Below are positions 43,575 through 52,258 of a stretch of DNA of 64,000 nt, one piece after another. A program made the translations under genes and the position numbers. Under the pieces are notes generated by a model. The model was not told the origin of the DNA. It worked only from the letters and a program-made list of their open reading frames with translations, and ran no database searches. The DNA lies in contig NZ_JAUOTN010000002.1 of NCBI RefSeq assembly GCF_030546575.1, positions 1-64,000 of the forward strand. Direction: 5' to 3'. Every line of letters begins with the position of its first letter. Position 1 is the first letter of the stretch. Source of the stretch: Pontibacter coccineus (GTDB lineage Bacteria; Bacteroidota; Bacteroidia; Cytophagales; Hymenobacteraceae).

Positions 43575-45098
43575 TTAGTGCTTGAAATGGCGCACGCCCG
43601 TCATCACCATGGCCATGTTGTGGGCGTCGCAATAGTCAATCGAGTCCTGGTCTTTGATGGAACCGCCCGGCTGCACCACTGCTTTTATACCTGCCTGGTC
43701 CGCGATTTCCACGCAGTCCGGGAAAGGGAAGAAGGCATCGGAAGCCATTACCGTCTTGCTGAGGTCAAAGCCGAAGCCCTTGGCCTTCTCGATGGCCTGG
43801 CGCAGGGCGTCCACACGCGAAGTCTGGCCCACGCCGCTGGAGATCATCATTTTGTCGGTAGCAAATACAATAGTGTTAGACTTGGTGTGCTTGCAAACCT
43901 TGGCTGCGAACACAAGCGCCTTTTTCTCTTCAGCAGATGGCTCACGCTTGGTGGCTGTTTTGAAGTCGGCTTCTGTCTCGGTCTTCAGATCCTTGTCCTG
44001 CTCGATCACGCCGTTCAGGAGCGTCTTAAACTGCTTGGCTGGCAACTCTACCGGCTTCTGCTTGAGCAGGATGCGGTTCTTTTTAGTGCGCAGCAGCTCC
44101 AGTGCAGCCGCATCGAAATCAGGAGCGATCAAAACCTCGAAGAACAGCTTGTTCAGCTCCTCAGCCGCGCCCAGATCGATGGTACGGTTGGCGATGATCA
44201 CACCACCAAAGGCCGATACCGGATCGGTTGACAGAGCAGACAGATAAGCTTCTTTGATCGTCTCGCCGGTGGCACAGCCACAAGCATTGGTGTGCTTCAG
44301 GATGGCCACGGCCGGCTCTTCGAACTCAGCGCCCAGGGCTACCGCCGCATCCACGTCCACGAGATTGTTGTAAGAAAGCTGCTTGCCGTTCAATTGCTCA
44401 AACAGGTCCTCTAGCTTGCCGTAGAAAGTGCCTTGCTGGTGCGGGTTCTCGCCGTAGCGCAGCGGCGTAGCCTCACGCACGCTCTGCTTGAACACGTTGA
44501 TGTCCTGCTCTTTGCTCAGGTAGTTGAAGATGTGTGTGTCGTAGTTAGATGAAATGTCGAACGCCTTGGCTGCGAAGCGCTTGCGGTCTGCCAGGTTCGT
44601 AGCGCCGTCTTTGGCTTGCAGCAGCTCCACTACCTCGTCATACTGCTCGCGCGACGACACGATCAGCACGTCCTGGAAATTCTTGGCTGCCGCGCGGATC
44701 AGGGAAATGCCGCCAATGTCAATCTTCTCGATCACCTCCGCCTCTGAAGCTCCCGATGCTACCGTCTCCTCGAAAGGGTAGAGGTCCACCACCACCAGGT
44801 CAATTGGCGGGATCTCGTACTGTGCACGCTCGGCCAGGTCGCTCTCGTTGGCGCGGCGGTGCAGGATGCCGCCAAACACTTTCGGGTGCAGGGTCTTCAC
44901 GCGGCCCCCAAAGATAGATGGATAGGCCGTCAGGTCTTCCACGGCTACGACGTCAGCGCCCTGCTCTTCCAGAAAGGCTTGCGTGCCGCCGGTGGAGTAG
45001 ATGGTGACGTTGTGTTGCTTCAGGAGCTCTACCAGTGGCTCGAGGTGGTCTTTGTAGTAAACCGAGATCAGTGCGGATTTGATTTTGACAGATTGCAT
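43575..45098 (-). CDS. purH: Bifunctional AICAR formyltransferase/IMP cyclohydrolase
   Basis: 507 residues, full length. The N-terminal IMP cyclohydrolase (MGS-like) domain has STGGTQAFLEEQG and GGRVKTLHPKVFGGILHRR. The C-terminal transformylase has the catalytic Lys-His in AILKHTNACGCA, and SAFGGVIIANR and MASDAFFPFPDCVE. It performs the last two steps of de novo IMP synthesis using 10-formyltetrahydrofolate. It lies 63 bp after purN on the same strand, which supplies the earlier formyl transfer. Confidence 0.97.
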   Translation of the reverse strand: MQSVKIKSALISVYYKDHLEPLVELLKQHNVTIYSTGGTQAFLEEQGADVVAVEDLTAYPSIFGGRVKTLHPKVFGGILHRRANESDLAERAQYEIPPIDLVVVDLYPFEETVASGASEAEVIEKIDIGGISLIRAAAKNFQDVLIVSSREQYDEVVELLQAKDGATNLADRKRFAAKAFDISSNYDTHIFNYLSKEQDINVFKQSVREATPLRYGENPHQQGTFYGKLEDLFEQLNGKQLSYNNLVDVDAAVALGAEFEEPAVAILKHTNACGCATGETIKEAYLSALSTDPVSAFGGVIIANRTIDLGAAEELNKLFFEVLIAPDFDAAALELLRTKKNRILLKQKPVELPAKQFKTLLNGVIEQDKDLKTETEADFKTATKREPSAEEKKALVFAAKVCKHTKSNTIVFATDKMMISSGVGQTSRVDALRQAIEKAKGFGFDLSKTVMASDAFFPFPDCVEIADQAGIKAVVQPGGSIKDQDSIDYCDAHNMAMVMTGVRHFKH

Positions 45099-45161
45099 AG
45101 GTATAGGCTATATAATGTGCTAATGTTTTATTTTCTTAATGTGCTGCTGGTACCGGAAGCT

Positions 45162-45809
45162 CTAAGGCAGTTGCAGTACCAGTTTCTCGACTACCTCCGG
45201 CAAGTACTTGTGCTCCAGTTGCAGCACGCGGGCAGCGAGGTCTTCAGGCGTGTCGTCAGGGTGCACGGGGCAGCGCTCCTGCAGCACGAACTCACCTTTG
45301 TCATACTCCTCGTTCACGCGGTGGATCGTGATGCCTGACTCCTTGTCGCCCGCCGTAACAACGGCTGTGTGCACGTTGAGGCCGTGCATGCCTCTGCCGC
45401 CGTACTGGGGCAGCAGGGCCGGGTGGATGTTGATGATGCGGTCCGGGAAGGCCTGCAGGAAGTTCTGGGGCACCAGCCACAGGAAGCCGGCCAGCACGAT
45501 CAGGTCAGGCTCGTATGACTGCACCTGCTCCAGCACTATGGCGGAGTTGTAAAACTCGTCGCGGGAAAACAAAAAAGCCGGGACGTGGAAGGTCTCGGCT
45601 CGTTTTAGGGCATACGCTTTCGGGTTGTTGGCAAACAAGGCGGCCACACGTATTGCAGGATGGTGCTCGAAGTACTCCATCAGGCGTTGTGCGTTGCTGC
45701 CCGACCCTGAAGCGAAAATGACTATATTCTTTTTATCTGCTGGTGCCAAAGGTATAGCTATCGATTGAAACCGCAAATATAGCGGGTTTAGGTATAGGAG
45801 CCAGCACAA
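45162..45809 (-). CDS. purN: Phosphoribosylglycinamide formyltransferase
   Basis: Up to 215 residues from ATG 45809, but the family normally starts about 25 residues later, near DKKNIVIFASGSGSNAQRL. A TTG just before LAPADKK may be the true start, since no internal ATG fits. The motifs are NIHPALLPQYGGRGMHG (with catalytic His-Pro) and SGITIHRVNEEYDKGEFVLQ (Asp in the active site). It transfers a formyl group from 10-formyltetrahydrofolate to GAR in purine synthesis. purH follows 63 bp downstream. Confidence 0.92.
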   Translation of the reverse strand: MCWLLYLNPLYLRFQSIAIPLAPADKKNIVIFASGSGSNAQRLMEYFEHHPAIRVAALFANNPKAYALKRAETFHVPAFLFSRDEFYNSAIVLEQVQSYEPDLIVLAGFLWLVPQNFLQAFPDRIINIHPALLPQYGGRGMHGLNVHTAVVTAGDKESGITIHRVNEEYDKGEFVLQERCPVHPDDTPEDLAARVLQLEHKYLPEVVEKLVLQLP

Positions 45810-45831
45810 ACAGGCAGAAAAGGTATAGCTT

Positions 45832-46287
45832 TTATCTTCTGAAGGTACGGGTATAGAGGTCGATCCACTCCTGCGGCGTCATTTTGGAGGCCAGTTCCCC
45901 GATAAGGGCCAGCGGCACATGCTCCGGCTTCTTAAAGCGGATACAGCTTTTGCCCATGTCGAGCTTGGTTTTACTGTGTTTCGGATACTCCTCTTGAAAC
46001 CAGTTGAGCAGGTCTTCATCAGCGTACATCCCCATGTGGTAGACGGCAATGTGGTTCTTCTGCGAGGCGATGCTCATAAAGGGCAGCGGCTGCTTGGGGT
46101 CGCAGTGGTAGCCGGAAGGGTATAGCGTGTGCGGCACGACGTAACTGATCATGCCATAACCCATTATTTCTTCAAAGCCTGCAGGTATGTTCTTGAGAAT
46201 CACTTCTCTCAGGTCGTTCATGATCTGCTGACGGGCTTCGGGCAGCTCAGCCAGGTATAGCTCGGGGGTAGGGGCGGTTGATTGCAT
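45832..46287 (-). CDS. DUF1801 protein
   Basis: 151 residues with the DUF1801 pattern: ARQQIMNDLREVILKNIPAGFEEIMGYGMISYVV (in part), then NHIAVYHMGMYAD and KLDMGKSCIRFKK. Members resemble YdhG/frataxin-like bacterial iron chaperones in fold, but their role is not established. It is cytosolic. It lies 22 bp after (upstream of) purN on the same strand and may share its transcript. Confidence 0.85.
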   Translation of the reverse strand: MQSTAPTPELYLAELPEARQQIMNDLREVILKNIPAGFEEIMGYGMISYVVPHTLYPSGYHCDPKQPLPFMSIASQKNHIAVYHMGMYADEDLLNWFQEEYPKHSKTKLDMGKSCIRFKKPEHVPLALIGELASKMTPQEWIDLYTRTFRR

Positions 46288-46448
46288 ATTTAAAGGTTGT
46301 CTTAGTGATGCTGCTTGTTACTTTTTGTAGTCTGTGCCTCTGTTGCCAGCGTATATTTCGAGCCAGCACTTCAGACAAATACTGGCGCTGACTGGGTAAT
46401 AAATGGACGCATTTTTCAATAGCTGACTTTATGGGAAGGGGTTACAGC

Positions 46449-46988
46449 TTAGCCCTCCTCAGCCCAGGCAATCATCTTGGTGATGGTGTTAAAGTTTCGT
46501 GTGGTGGCTGCCACCCCCAGTTTCCGCTCCAGGAAGTTATTGCTGAGTTTGCTGTCGTTGTAGGCCTGGGGTATGAACATATAGCCTCCTGTAGGCGTAA
46601 TGCTGAGCTTCTCCTGCCCAAAGTCCTGCGCAAGCAATGCCTGTACCTTCTCCTCGGACGGCGACTCCTGAAAAGATACGTAAAATACCCGTGCTATCGG
46701 GTGCTCGTCCCCTTGAAATGGGTTGTTGTCGAGCATTAGCCTGAGCTCGTTACCGGTCCTAACCACGATGGCCAACTCCGGCCCGATATGCTCTTTGATC
46801 AGCTGATGCACCCGCAACTCCAGCTCCCGGGCTGGTAAATCGCTCTGCAGCACAGCATTCCCGCTCTGAATCCAGGTGCGTACCTTTTGAAAGCCGGCAT
46901 CACTTAACACCTGCCGCAGTTGCGCCATTGGCACCCTGTTTTTCCCGGTAGGCATCACACCTCGTAGCAGAACAATGTATGTTTTCAT
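46449..46988 (-). CDS. DUF1697 protein
   Basis: 179 residues matching DUF1697: YIVLLRGVMPTGKNRVPMAQLRQVLSDAGFQKVRTWIQSGNAVLQS (in parts), then GNELRLMLDNNPF and KLSNNFLERKLGVAATTRNFNTITKM near the end. The repeated pattern GVNVGG-like/RGVMPTGKN with L-x-x-L-G-x-x-x-V-x-T-x-x-x-S-G-N is distinctive. The function of the family is unknown. It stands alone with 113 bp and 161 bp gaps around it. Confidence 0.88.
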   Translation of the reverse strand: MKTYIVLLRGVMPTGKNRVPMAQLRQVLSDAGFQKVRTWIQSGNAVLQSDLPARELELRVHQLIKEHIGPELAIVVRTGNELRLMLDNNPFQGDEHPIARVFYVSFQESPSEEKVQALLAQDFGQEKLSITPTGGYMFIPQAYNDSKLSNNFLERKLGVAATTRNFNTITKMIAWAEEG

Positions 46989-47101
46989 GTTGAAAGGAAA
47001 AGGTATGAAGCTTAGGTTTGGGACAGTGATCAGGGCAGCTATTTGCGCGTAGGTAAAAGGTATAGAAGTGATCAGAATGCTGTTTTAAAGCTAAAAAAGG
47101 G

Positions 47102-47518
47102 CTACTTGACCTGAATTTGCCTCTCCATAAAGAAAGCCCTCATGTCTTCAGAAATAGGAGCGATTTTACTCACACGCCTTTTCAAGCCGTTACGAAGTTT
47201 CAGGTCCATAAACCTGTTGCCATTTCTCGATTTAAAAGTGACATGCTGCACCTCACTTAATTCTATCTCTGCTTTTGTTGTCCTTAAAAATGATAAGACA
47301 AGGAGCACAAAATGGGCAACGCCGATCAACAGACCCGTCCAGAGCAAAAACGCATCACCTGTTTTGAGGTAGCGCAGCACAGACATAATCCCATAGAACG
47401 TCCAGAGGGCCGATGAAACGATTCTGATGATGTACTCTCGTTTGGCATTGTCCTGAATAAGGATTTTGTCTTCAAGCAACTGCACGGTGCCTTTTTCCAG
47501 GGATAGTGATTTTTCCAT
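47102..47518 (-). CDS. Unknown two-helix membrane protein
   Basis: 138 residues. Strand-like N- and C-terminal parts flank two hydrophobic helices (about 30-48 and 57-78). The C-terminal LSEVQHVTFKSRNGNRFMDLKLRNGLKRRV resembles a PH-like beta sheet (in part). This layout (strand, two helices, PH-like tail) recurs in Bacteroidota membrane proteins, but I cannot name the family. It is a single gene. Confidence 0.6.
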   Translation of the reverse strand: MEKSLSLEKGTVQLLEDKILIQDNAKREYIIRIVSSALWTFYGIMSVLRYLKTGDAFLLWTGLLIGVAHFVLLVLSFLRTTKAEIELSEVQHVTFKSRNGNRFMDLKLRNGLKRRVSKIAPISEDMRAFFMERQIQVK

Positions 47519-47605
47519 CGCAGTGTATAAGCTGATATAGCAGCCGTACGGTCTAAATATAGCAAATCTTTTATGAAGCAGCTGATGGCTGCCAGGAGCT
47601 GCGGC

Positions 47606-48109
47606 TTATCTTTTTAGCTTCGCCTTCAACGACCAGGTGAACCGGAACTCGGCCACTCTATCGCCCGCCTCGTCTATACCTGTGCTGGTGGCCACTACGG
47701 TTACCCCTTCGCCTGTGGCTTTGGTCTGGTCTGCGGCTGCTTTAATCCTTTGCCCGTCCTCGCAGGTAAAGGTGATCTTGCCCACTGCCTTTTTCATGAA
47801 ATCCGCTTCCATGTGCACGACCAGCATCGACACGGCCGGATCTGACTTGTAGGTCTGGGCCATGCACAGCAAACCCGTCGAAAGCTCGGCCGCCATGCTC
47901 AGGCTGGCAAAATAGATGGAGTTAAATGGGTTCTTGTTGAGGTACTTATAGGAGATGGTCACCGCAGCCCGCTCTTCTGAGATAGCGCCAACCCGCAGGC
48001 CGGCCATATACGCCATCGGCAGCCTGGACAGCATAAAGAGTCGCAGTTTACTGGGCGAGGCGGCAAGCTGGCGGAACTGATCGGCAGCGGTCAAAGTAGT
48101 TGTGGGCAT
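47606..48109 (-). CDS. DUF4442 (hotdog-fold thioesterase-like) protein
   Basis: 167 residues. The pattern fits DUF4442: YMAGLRVGAISEERAAVTISYKYLNKNPFNSIYFASLSMAAELSTG (in parts) is a hotdog-like helix surrounded by strands, and VHMEADFMKKAVGKITFTCEDG follows. These proteins resemble PaaI/YiiD thioesterases; the substrate is unknown. It is cytosolic and lies 60 bp from the Fur-family gene on the same strand. Confidence 0.8.
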   Translation of the reverse strand: MPTTTLTAADQFRQLAASPSKLRLFMLSRLPMAYMAGLRVGAISEERAAVTISYKYLNKNPFNSIYFASLSMAAELSTGLLCMAQTYKSDPAVSMLVVHMEADFMKKAVGKITFTCEDGQRIKAAADQTKATGEGVTVVATSTGIDEAGDRVAEFRFTWSLKAKLKR

Positions 48110-48169
48110 AACAGGGCGTTAAGTACAGATTTTGCTTACGGATCAAGGGCCATCAGGTATAGCGGTTGC

Positions 48170-48613
48170 TCATGCGTGCGCCAAGTACTCTGCCGGCTGC
48201 AGCACACACTTATCGCACACACCCTGCACACAAAACCGGAATTCCTTCACCTGGTAGCCCTCGGGCATTCGCAGCGTCGGTACGTATACCTCGTTCAGGC
48301 AGTAAGTATGTCCGCAGGCAGTACAGCTGAAGTGGATGTGGTCATGCTGGTGCCGGTGTCTGTTGCAGGCTTGCTTGCATAGGGCGTAGCGCGTAATGCC
48401 ATCAGTGCTGGGGATGCTGTGCAGCAACCCGTGCTGCTCAAAGGCATGCAGGGTGCGGTACAGCGTAACCCGGTCAAACTGCGGGCCGAGCTGCTTTTCT
48501 ATGGCAGCGTGCGCCAATGCATGGCGGTGCTCAAGAAACAAACGAAGCACTTCAATACGGCACTTCGTCTTCCGAAGCCCATAGGCCTCGAGTAACGGGT
48601 GAAGTTTGTTCAT
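48170..48613 (-). CDS. Fur-family metal-dependent repressor
   Basis: 147 residues. The winged HTH has LRKTKCRIEVLRLFLEHRHALAHAAIEKQL and FDRVTLYRTLHAFEQHGLLHSI (in part). The dimer domain has a His-rich metal site (NRHRHQHDHIHF) and two Cys pairs (CTAC and CDKC), a structural zinc site as in Zur and Fur. The specific metal cannot be told; the His-rich strand resembles Zur or PerR types. No cognate uptake genes are next to it. Confidence 0.85.
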   Translation of the reverse strand: MNKLHPLLEAYGLRKTKCRIEVLRLFLEHRHALAHAAIEKQLGPQFDRVTLYRTLHAFEQHGLLHSIPSTDGITRYALCKQACNRHRHQHDHIHFSCTACGHTYCLNEVYVPTLRMPEGYQVKEFRFCVQGVCDKCVLQPAEYLAHA

Positions 48614-48884
48614 AAGGTAAGGTAGGTTCGGGTACGGTCATCCGCGGCGCAGGCACACGGACTATCTAAATAACAAAATGCATATCTAAAATGCAAGTCC
48701 TAAACTGCTGGCAGCCTCTGCATTGTACTTACCGTGTCTCGTCAGGTATAGCGCAGTGCCTGTACGGTTATAAAGAGAAGTAAGGCGATGAAGTAGCAGG
48801 CGGCTCTTTTACCGTGCCCTAACATTCAGGGGTTATGAATTAGAAGGGAAAGAGCTACCCGGTATACCTGGGGAAGCGAAAATT

Positions 48885-49730
48885 CTAGTTGATCAGCAGC
48901 ATCGACAAAATGCCGGTCAGCATAATGAACTTACCCAGGTTGCTCAGGTAGGTGAAGTCGCGCTTGCGATCGGCCCGTACCAGTTTTACCGTCATCCAGA
49001 TGCTCGGGATCAGGACCAACAGCAGCATGTAAATATCAAAGCCTATACCTGTGACGGGGTGAAAGATGACCACCAGCAGAAAGGCCTGGAAAAACGCGAT
49101 AACAGGGTATAGCACATACTTGGCGCGCCGCATACCCAGCACGATCGGAAGCGTACGGCAGTCGAAAGAGGCGTCGCCCCTAACATCTTCCATGTCTTTA
49201 ATGACCTCCCGGATAAGCGAAATCAGAAAGGCGAACACCGCGTAGCTGATGGTGATTTTGTTGAGCTTGCCGGCGTAAACGGCTACGACCAGCAGCATGG
49301 AGGCTGACAAAAGTGCTATCACCAGGTTGCCCACCAAAGGCAATTTCTTCAACCGGGCAGAATAGCCCCACAGCAGTAAAACCGCACCTACATTGATAAG
49401 CCCTACCGGTATGGAAAGGTTAAGACCCAGTGCTATACCTATAAATGAAAACACCATGTGTGTAAACATGGCCGGTCTGCGTCGTATGCTCTTGCCAACT
49501 ACCACCCGGTCAGGTTTGTTGATGGCGTCGATCTTGACATCGTAATAATCGTTGATGATGTAGCCCGCTGCCGCAATACAAATCGTGGAGAGCGTCAGTA
49601 TCAGGAAACCGGGCGTGGCTATACCTGCTAAGTTTATACCTGTGCTCAGCAAACTGGCCTGCACCAGCGCCTGGCTCAGCAGTATAAGCAGCAGGTTGGG
49701 GAAGCGGATAAGGTATAAGAATTCTTTCAA
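48885..49730 (-). CDS. UbiA-family prenyltransferase (geranylgeranylglycerol-phosphate geranylgeranyltransferase-like)
   Basis: 281 residues with about eight or nine transmembrane helices. The two Asp-rich motifs of UbiA are present: NDYYDVKIDAINKPDR near residue 60 and KDMEDVRGDASFDCRTLP near 185. Bacteroidota homologues are usually annotated as geranylgeranylglycerol-phosphate geranylgeranyltransferase, but the true substrate is not shown; a quinone or lipid prenylation is equally possible. A terminator of the cold-shock gene lies just upstream, so it has its own promoter. Confidence 0.85.
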   Translation of the reverse strand: MKEFLYLIRFPNLLLILLSQALVQASLLSTGINLAGIATPGFLILTLSTICIAAAGYIINDYYDVKIDAINKPDRVVVGKSIRRRPAMFTHMVFSFIGIALGLNLSIPVGLINVGAVLLLWGYSARLKKLPLVGNLVIALLSASMLLVVAVYAGKLNKITISYAVFAFLISLIREVIKDMEDVRGDASFDCRTLPIVLGMRRAKYVLYPVIAFFQAFLLVVIFHPVTGIGFDIYMLLLVLIPSIWMTVKLVRADRKRDFTYLSNLGKFIMLTGILSMLLIN

Positions 49731-49796
49731 GACAAGATAACAGGTATAGCCCTTGTAAAGTTAAGACCAGCAGATGGCACCTCAAACAAAGGACAT

Positions 49797-49824
49797 AAAA
49801 AAACCCCTTGCTGGAAGGGGTTTT
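49797..49824 (-). terminator. Terminator after the cold-shock gene
   Basis: AAAACCCCTT and AAGGGGTTTT pair over 10 bp around GCTGG, 18 bp after the cold-shock stop. The minus-strand transcript ends in TTTTTTT. Confidence 0.85.
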
Positions 49825-49842
49825 CTTGTCGGTGTAGAGCTG

Positions 49843-50037
49843 TTAGAGACGCTGTACGTTTACCGCGTTGATTCCTTTTTTGCCTTCCTGCGTATCGAAA
49901 GCTACTCTGTCGTGCTGCTGGATTTGCAGGCCGTTCAAACCCGTTACATGCACGAAGAAATCCTCATTTGTTTCGTCTTCGGTGATGAAGCCGAAGCCTT
50001 TTGACTCAATAAAGAACTTTACTTTTCCTGTCTTCAT
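49843..50037 (-). CDS. Cold-shock domain protein (CspA family)
   Basis: 64 residues from ATG 50037 (MKTGKVKFFIESKGFGFI). The RNP motifs are KGFGFITEDE and DFFVHVTGLNGL, and the end is GKKGINAVNVQRL, the full length of one cold-shock domain. It binds single-stranded RNA or DNA and acts as an RNA chaperone. The AT-rich 117 bp upstream (50038-50154) may hold a long 5' leader, common for csp genes; its structure was not worked out. Confidence 0.93.
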   Translation of the reverse strand: MKTGKVKFFIESKGFGFITEDETNEDFFVHVTGLNGLQIQQHDRVAFDTQEGKKGINAVNVQRL

Positions 50038-50154
50038 AAAAATGAAAATAAATAATTTTGAATAAACTGTCTGTAAGATTAAAAAATAATTATATATATG
50101 CAAATTTTTATGTAAAAGAAATTTGCTATTTGATTGAAGAAAAGTATAACATAC

Positions 50155-50652
50155 TTACCAGGTATCCTGCACTTTCATGATTTTCTCAATCAACTCACGT
50201 ACAGCGCCCTTACCGCCGTCTTTTGTTGAAATAAAGGTGCAGATTTCGCGTATGTCATCGGCCGCATCAGCCGGGCAGGCCCGGAGGCCGCAGCGCTGCA
50301 TGGCTTCCATATCTGGCATATCGTCGCCCATGTAGGCCACTGTGGCGGGATGAACGCCCTGCATGTACAGGTAGTTTTCAAGTTCTTCTACTTTGTCTTC
50401 CGCACCCAGGAAGATGTGCTCAACTTCAAGCTCCTCCAGCCGCACGCGTACTCCAGGCTCATTTTTGGCGGAGATAATGGCTACGTTGTACCCCTGGCGT
50501 ATGGCATGTTTTATGGCGAAGCCATCTTTGATATTGAAGGCGCGCACTTTCTCGCCGTCAGCAAATACGTAGAGGGAGCCATCCGTCAGTACGCCGTCCA
50601 CATCGAAGACAAAGGTGTTGATGTGTGTAAGGTCAGGTTGTGTGATAGACAT
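50155..50652 (-). CDS. KdsC-type HAD phosphatase (KDO 8-phosphate phosphatase-like)
   Basis: 165 residues. HAD motifs are visible: FVFDVDGVLTDGSLYV (nucleophile Asp), IISAKNEPGVRVRLEEL, GAEDKVEELENYL and AYMGDDMPDMEAMQRCGL (in parts). The short cap-less form is typical of KdsC, which removes phosphate from KDO 8-phosphate for lipopolysaccharide synthesis and works as a tetramer. A terminator separates it from iscX upstream. Homologous enzymes with other sugar acids cannot be excluded. Confidence 0.87.
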   Translation of the reverse strand: MSITQPDLTHINTFVFDVDGVLTDGSLYVFADGEKVRAFNIKDGFAIKHAIRQGYNVAIISAKNEPGVRVRLEELEVEHIFLGAEDKVEELENYLYMQGVHPATVAYMGDDMPDMEAMQRCGLRACPADAADDIREICTFISTKDGGKGAVRELIEKIMKVQDTW

Positions 50653-50660
50653 AGGTTAAA

Positions 50661-50692
50661 AGAAAAAGGTCCTTTCTAGTGAAAGGACCTTT
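50661..50692 (-). terminator. Terminator after iscX
   Basis: AAAGGTCCTTTC pairs with GAAAGGACCTTT over 12 bp around TAGT, with T runs on both sides so it may work in both directions. It lies 53 bp past the iscX stop. Confidence 0.75.
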
Positions 50693-50744
50693 AAAAATAT
50701 ATATTTAATTTAATATAACGAATTTTTCAGGGCTGAATATCAGC

Positions 50745-50987
50745 TTAGTTCTGGTTATCGCGCCACTCGTATACCCAAGCTGCCTGAATTTGCTCCAGAT
50801 GCCCTTCGTTAGACTCTTCGCGCTTGCCGGCAAAGTTTGGCAGCGTCAGTATCCATTCCAGCAGCTCGGTAAAGCGCACGCGGTAAATCTTTGACTCGTT
50901 GAAGTCATCGCCGAATTTTTCGTACAGGGCCATCGCTATGTCTTCGTGATCGCTCCAGTGAATTGGCGGCTCATAATTCTTATCCAT
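50745..50987 (-). CDS. iscX: IscX-type Fe-S cluster assembly protein
   Basis: 80 residues. The family shows IHWSDHEDIAMALYEKFGDDFNESKIYRVRFTELLEWILTLPNF (in parts), then HLEQIQAAWVYEW. IscX is a small acidic protein that binds IscS and iron and tunes Fe-S cluster assembly in the ISC system. It lies 45 bp after the ferredoxin gene, the same fdx-iscX order as in the E. coli isc operon, though no other isc genes are nearby. Confidence 0.88.
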   Translation of the reverse strand: MDKNYEPPIHWSDHEDIAMALYEKFGDDFNESKIYRVRFTELLEWILTLPNFAGKREESNEGHLEQIQAAWVYEWRDNQN

Positions 50988-51032
50988 GTCTTTTCAAGTT
51001 ATCTATGTTGACTTAAGTTTAATCGCTTCCTC

Positions 51033-51362
51033 TTAGTGACCCAGGAAGTCCTGCTGGGGGATGGTGACCACAATGTCCTCGTTGCCTTGCATGACGCACT
51101 GGCAGCCCAGACGGGAGTTAATGCGCGGGTCTACGGCACGGTCAATGTAATCTTCCTCTTTGTCGGAAATCTCGGGCAGGTCGTCCATGCCGGACTCGAT
51201 GTATACATGGCAGGTACTGCAACCGCACACGCCGCCGCAGTTGTGCTGCAGTTTGATGTCGTTGTTAAGCGCCACGTCCAGCACCGATTCACCCTCCACA
51301 GCCGGGAGGACCTGATCCGGTGACCCGTCAGCGAATTTGAAAGTTATATTTACAATTTTCAT
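51033..51362 (-). CDS. fdx: Adrenodoxin-type [2Fe-2S] ferredoxin
   Basis: 109 residues. Likely cluster ligands are C42, C48, C51 and C87 (NCGGVCGCSTCHV, RLGCQC), the ISC-type ferredoxin layout; C46 and C89 are extra cysteines. It would pass electrons in Fe-S cluster assembly or another redox step. iscX follows directly, supporting a role in the ISC pathway. It is cytosolic. Confidence 0.9.
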   Translation of the reverse strand: MKIVNITFKFADGSPDQVLPAVEGESVLDVALNNDIKLQHNCGGVCGCSTCHVYIESGMDDLPEISDKEEDYIDRAVDPRINSRLGCQCVMQGNEDIVVTIPQQDFLGH

Positions 51363-51478
51363 GAGTCTTGCTATTTACGGTGCAAAGTTAGTAAACATGC
51401 CTCCCGATTCAAAGCCGGGCGCTTTATACCTCCACCGAATATAACTGTAGGGGGATCAATAGGTTACGCTAGGGACGC

Positions 51479-52258
51479 CTATCGCCTTGGGGAATGGTCC
51501 TGTATACTCTGTGTGAGCAGTTGGTATACCTGCTGGTAAAGCGGCTGGTCTTGCAGCAGTCTCAGGTGCTCCTCAATCACGTTTTGGTCGTGGCGCACTG
51601 CAGGCCCGGTCTGTACCTGAAAGGGGTGGCTTAGCATCGCCTTGGCAATCGTTTCCTGAATGAGCGGTTGCAGGAGCGTGTCGGGCAATGCTGCCTGTTG
51701 GAGCAGCTGACGACTTATGCCTAACAGGTGGTTTGTGAAGTTACAGGCAAATACCGCCGCCAGGTGCAGCTGCTTTCTTTTAAGAGAATCCACCTGATGC
51801 ACCTCTTTCGAAATAGTGTTGGCAACTTCCTGCAACGCCTTCAGGGTTTGTTCATCCTCAGCCTCAAGTAGTATGGGTATTGTGCTAAAGTCTACGGCTT
51901 TCGACTTCGAGAAGGTTTGCAAAGGGTAAAACACGCCAGCCCGGGCATCAGCTATACCTTGCAGTGCAGCCAAGGGCTGTGAGCCCGAGGTATGAACCAC
52001 AATGGCGCCCTCTGGCACTTGAATTGCCGCCGCGACCGAGGCTATGGTCGCATCCGGCACGGCGATCACAAACAGCTCGGCATCAATGGCACGTAAGTCG
52101 AGAGAGTCAACCGCCTTCGCCGGATGCAGCACCTTTGCCAGTGCCTCCCGATGCGCTGCGGTAGGGCTGTATACCGCCACCAAATCATGTCCAGCCTGCT
52201 GCAGGGCCAGGCCCAAGTGCCAGGCTACATTGCCGGAGCCTATGAGGGTAATTTTCAT
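51479..52258 (-). CDS. DUF2520 Rossmann-fold oxidoreductase-like protein
   Basis: 259 residues. An NAD(P)-binding Rossmann fold begins ITLIGSGNVAWHLGLALQQAGH. PDATIASVAAAIQVPEGAIVVHTSGSQPLAAL is next (in part), and GVFYPLQTFSKSKAVDFSTIPILLEAED is typical for DUF2520. The C-terminal helical part fits a 6-phosphogluconate dehydrogenase-like fold. The substrate is not known. It overlaps the GT61 gene by 4 bp and is cotranscribed with it. Confidence 0.87.
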   Translation of the reverse strand: MKITLIGSGNVAWHLGLALQQAGHDLVAVYSPTAAHREALAKVLHPAKAVDSLDLRAIDAELFVIAVPDATIASVAAAIQVPEGAIVVHTSGSQPLAALQGIADARAGVFYPLQTFSKSKAVDFSTIPILLEAEDEQTLKALQEVANTISKEVHQVDSLKRKQLHLAAVFACNFTNHLLGISRQLLQQAALPDTLLQPLIQETIAKAMLSHPFQVQTGPAVRHDQNVIEEHLRLLQDQPLYQQVYQLLTQSIQDHSPRR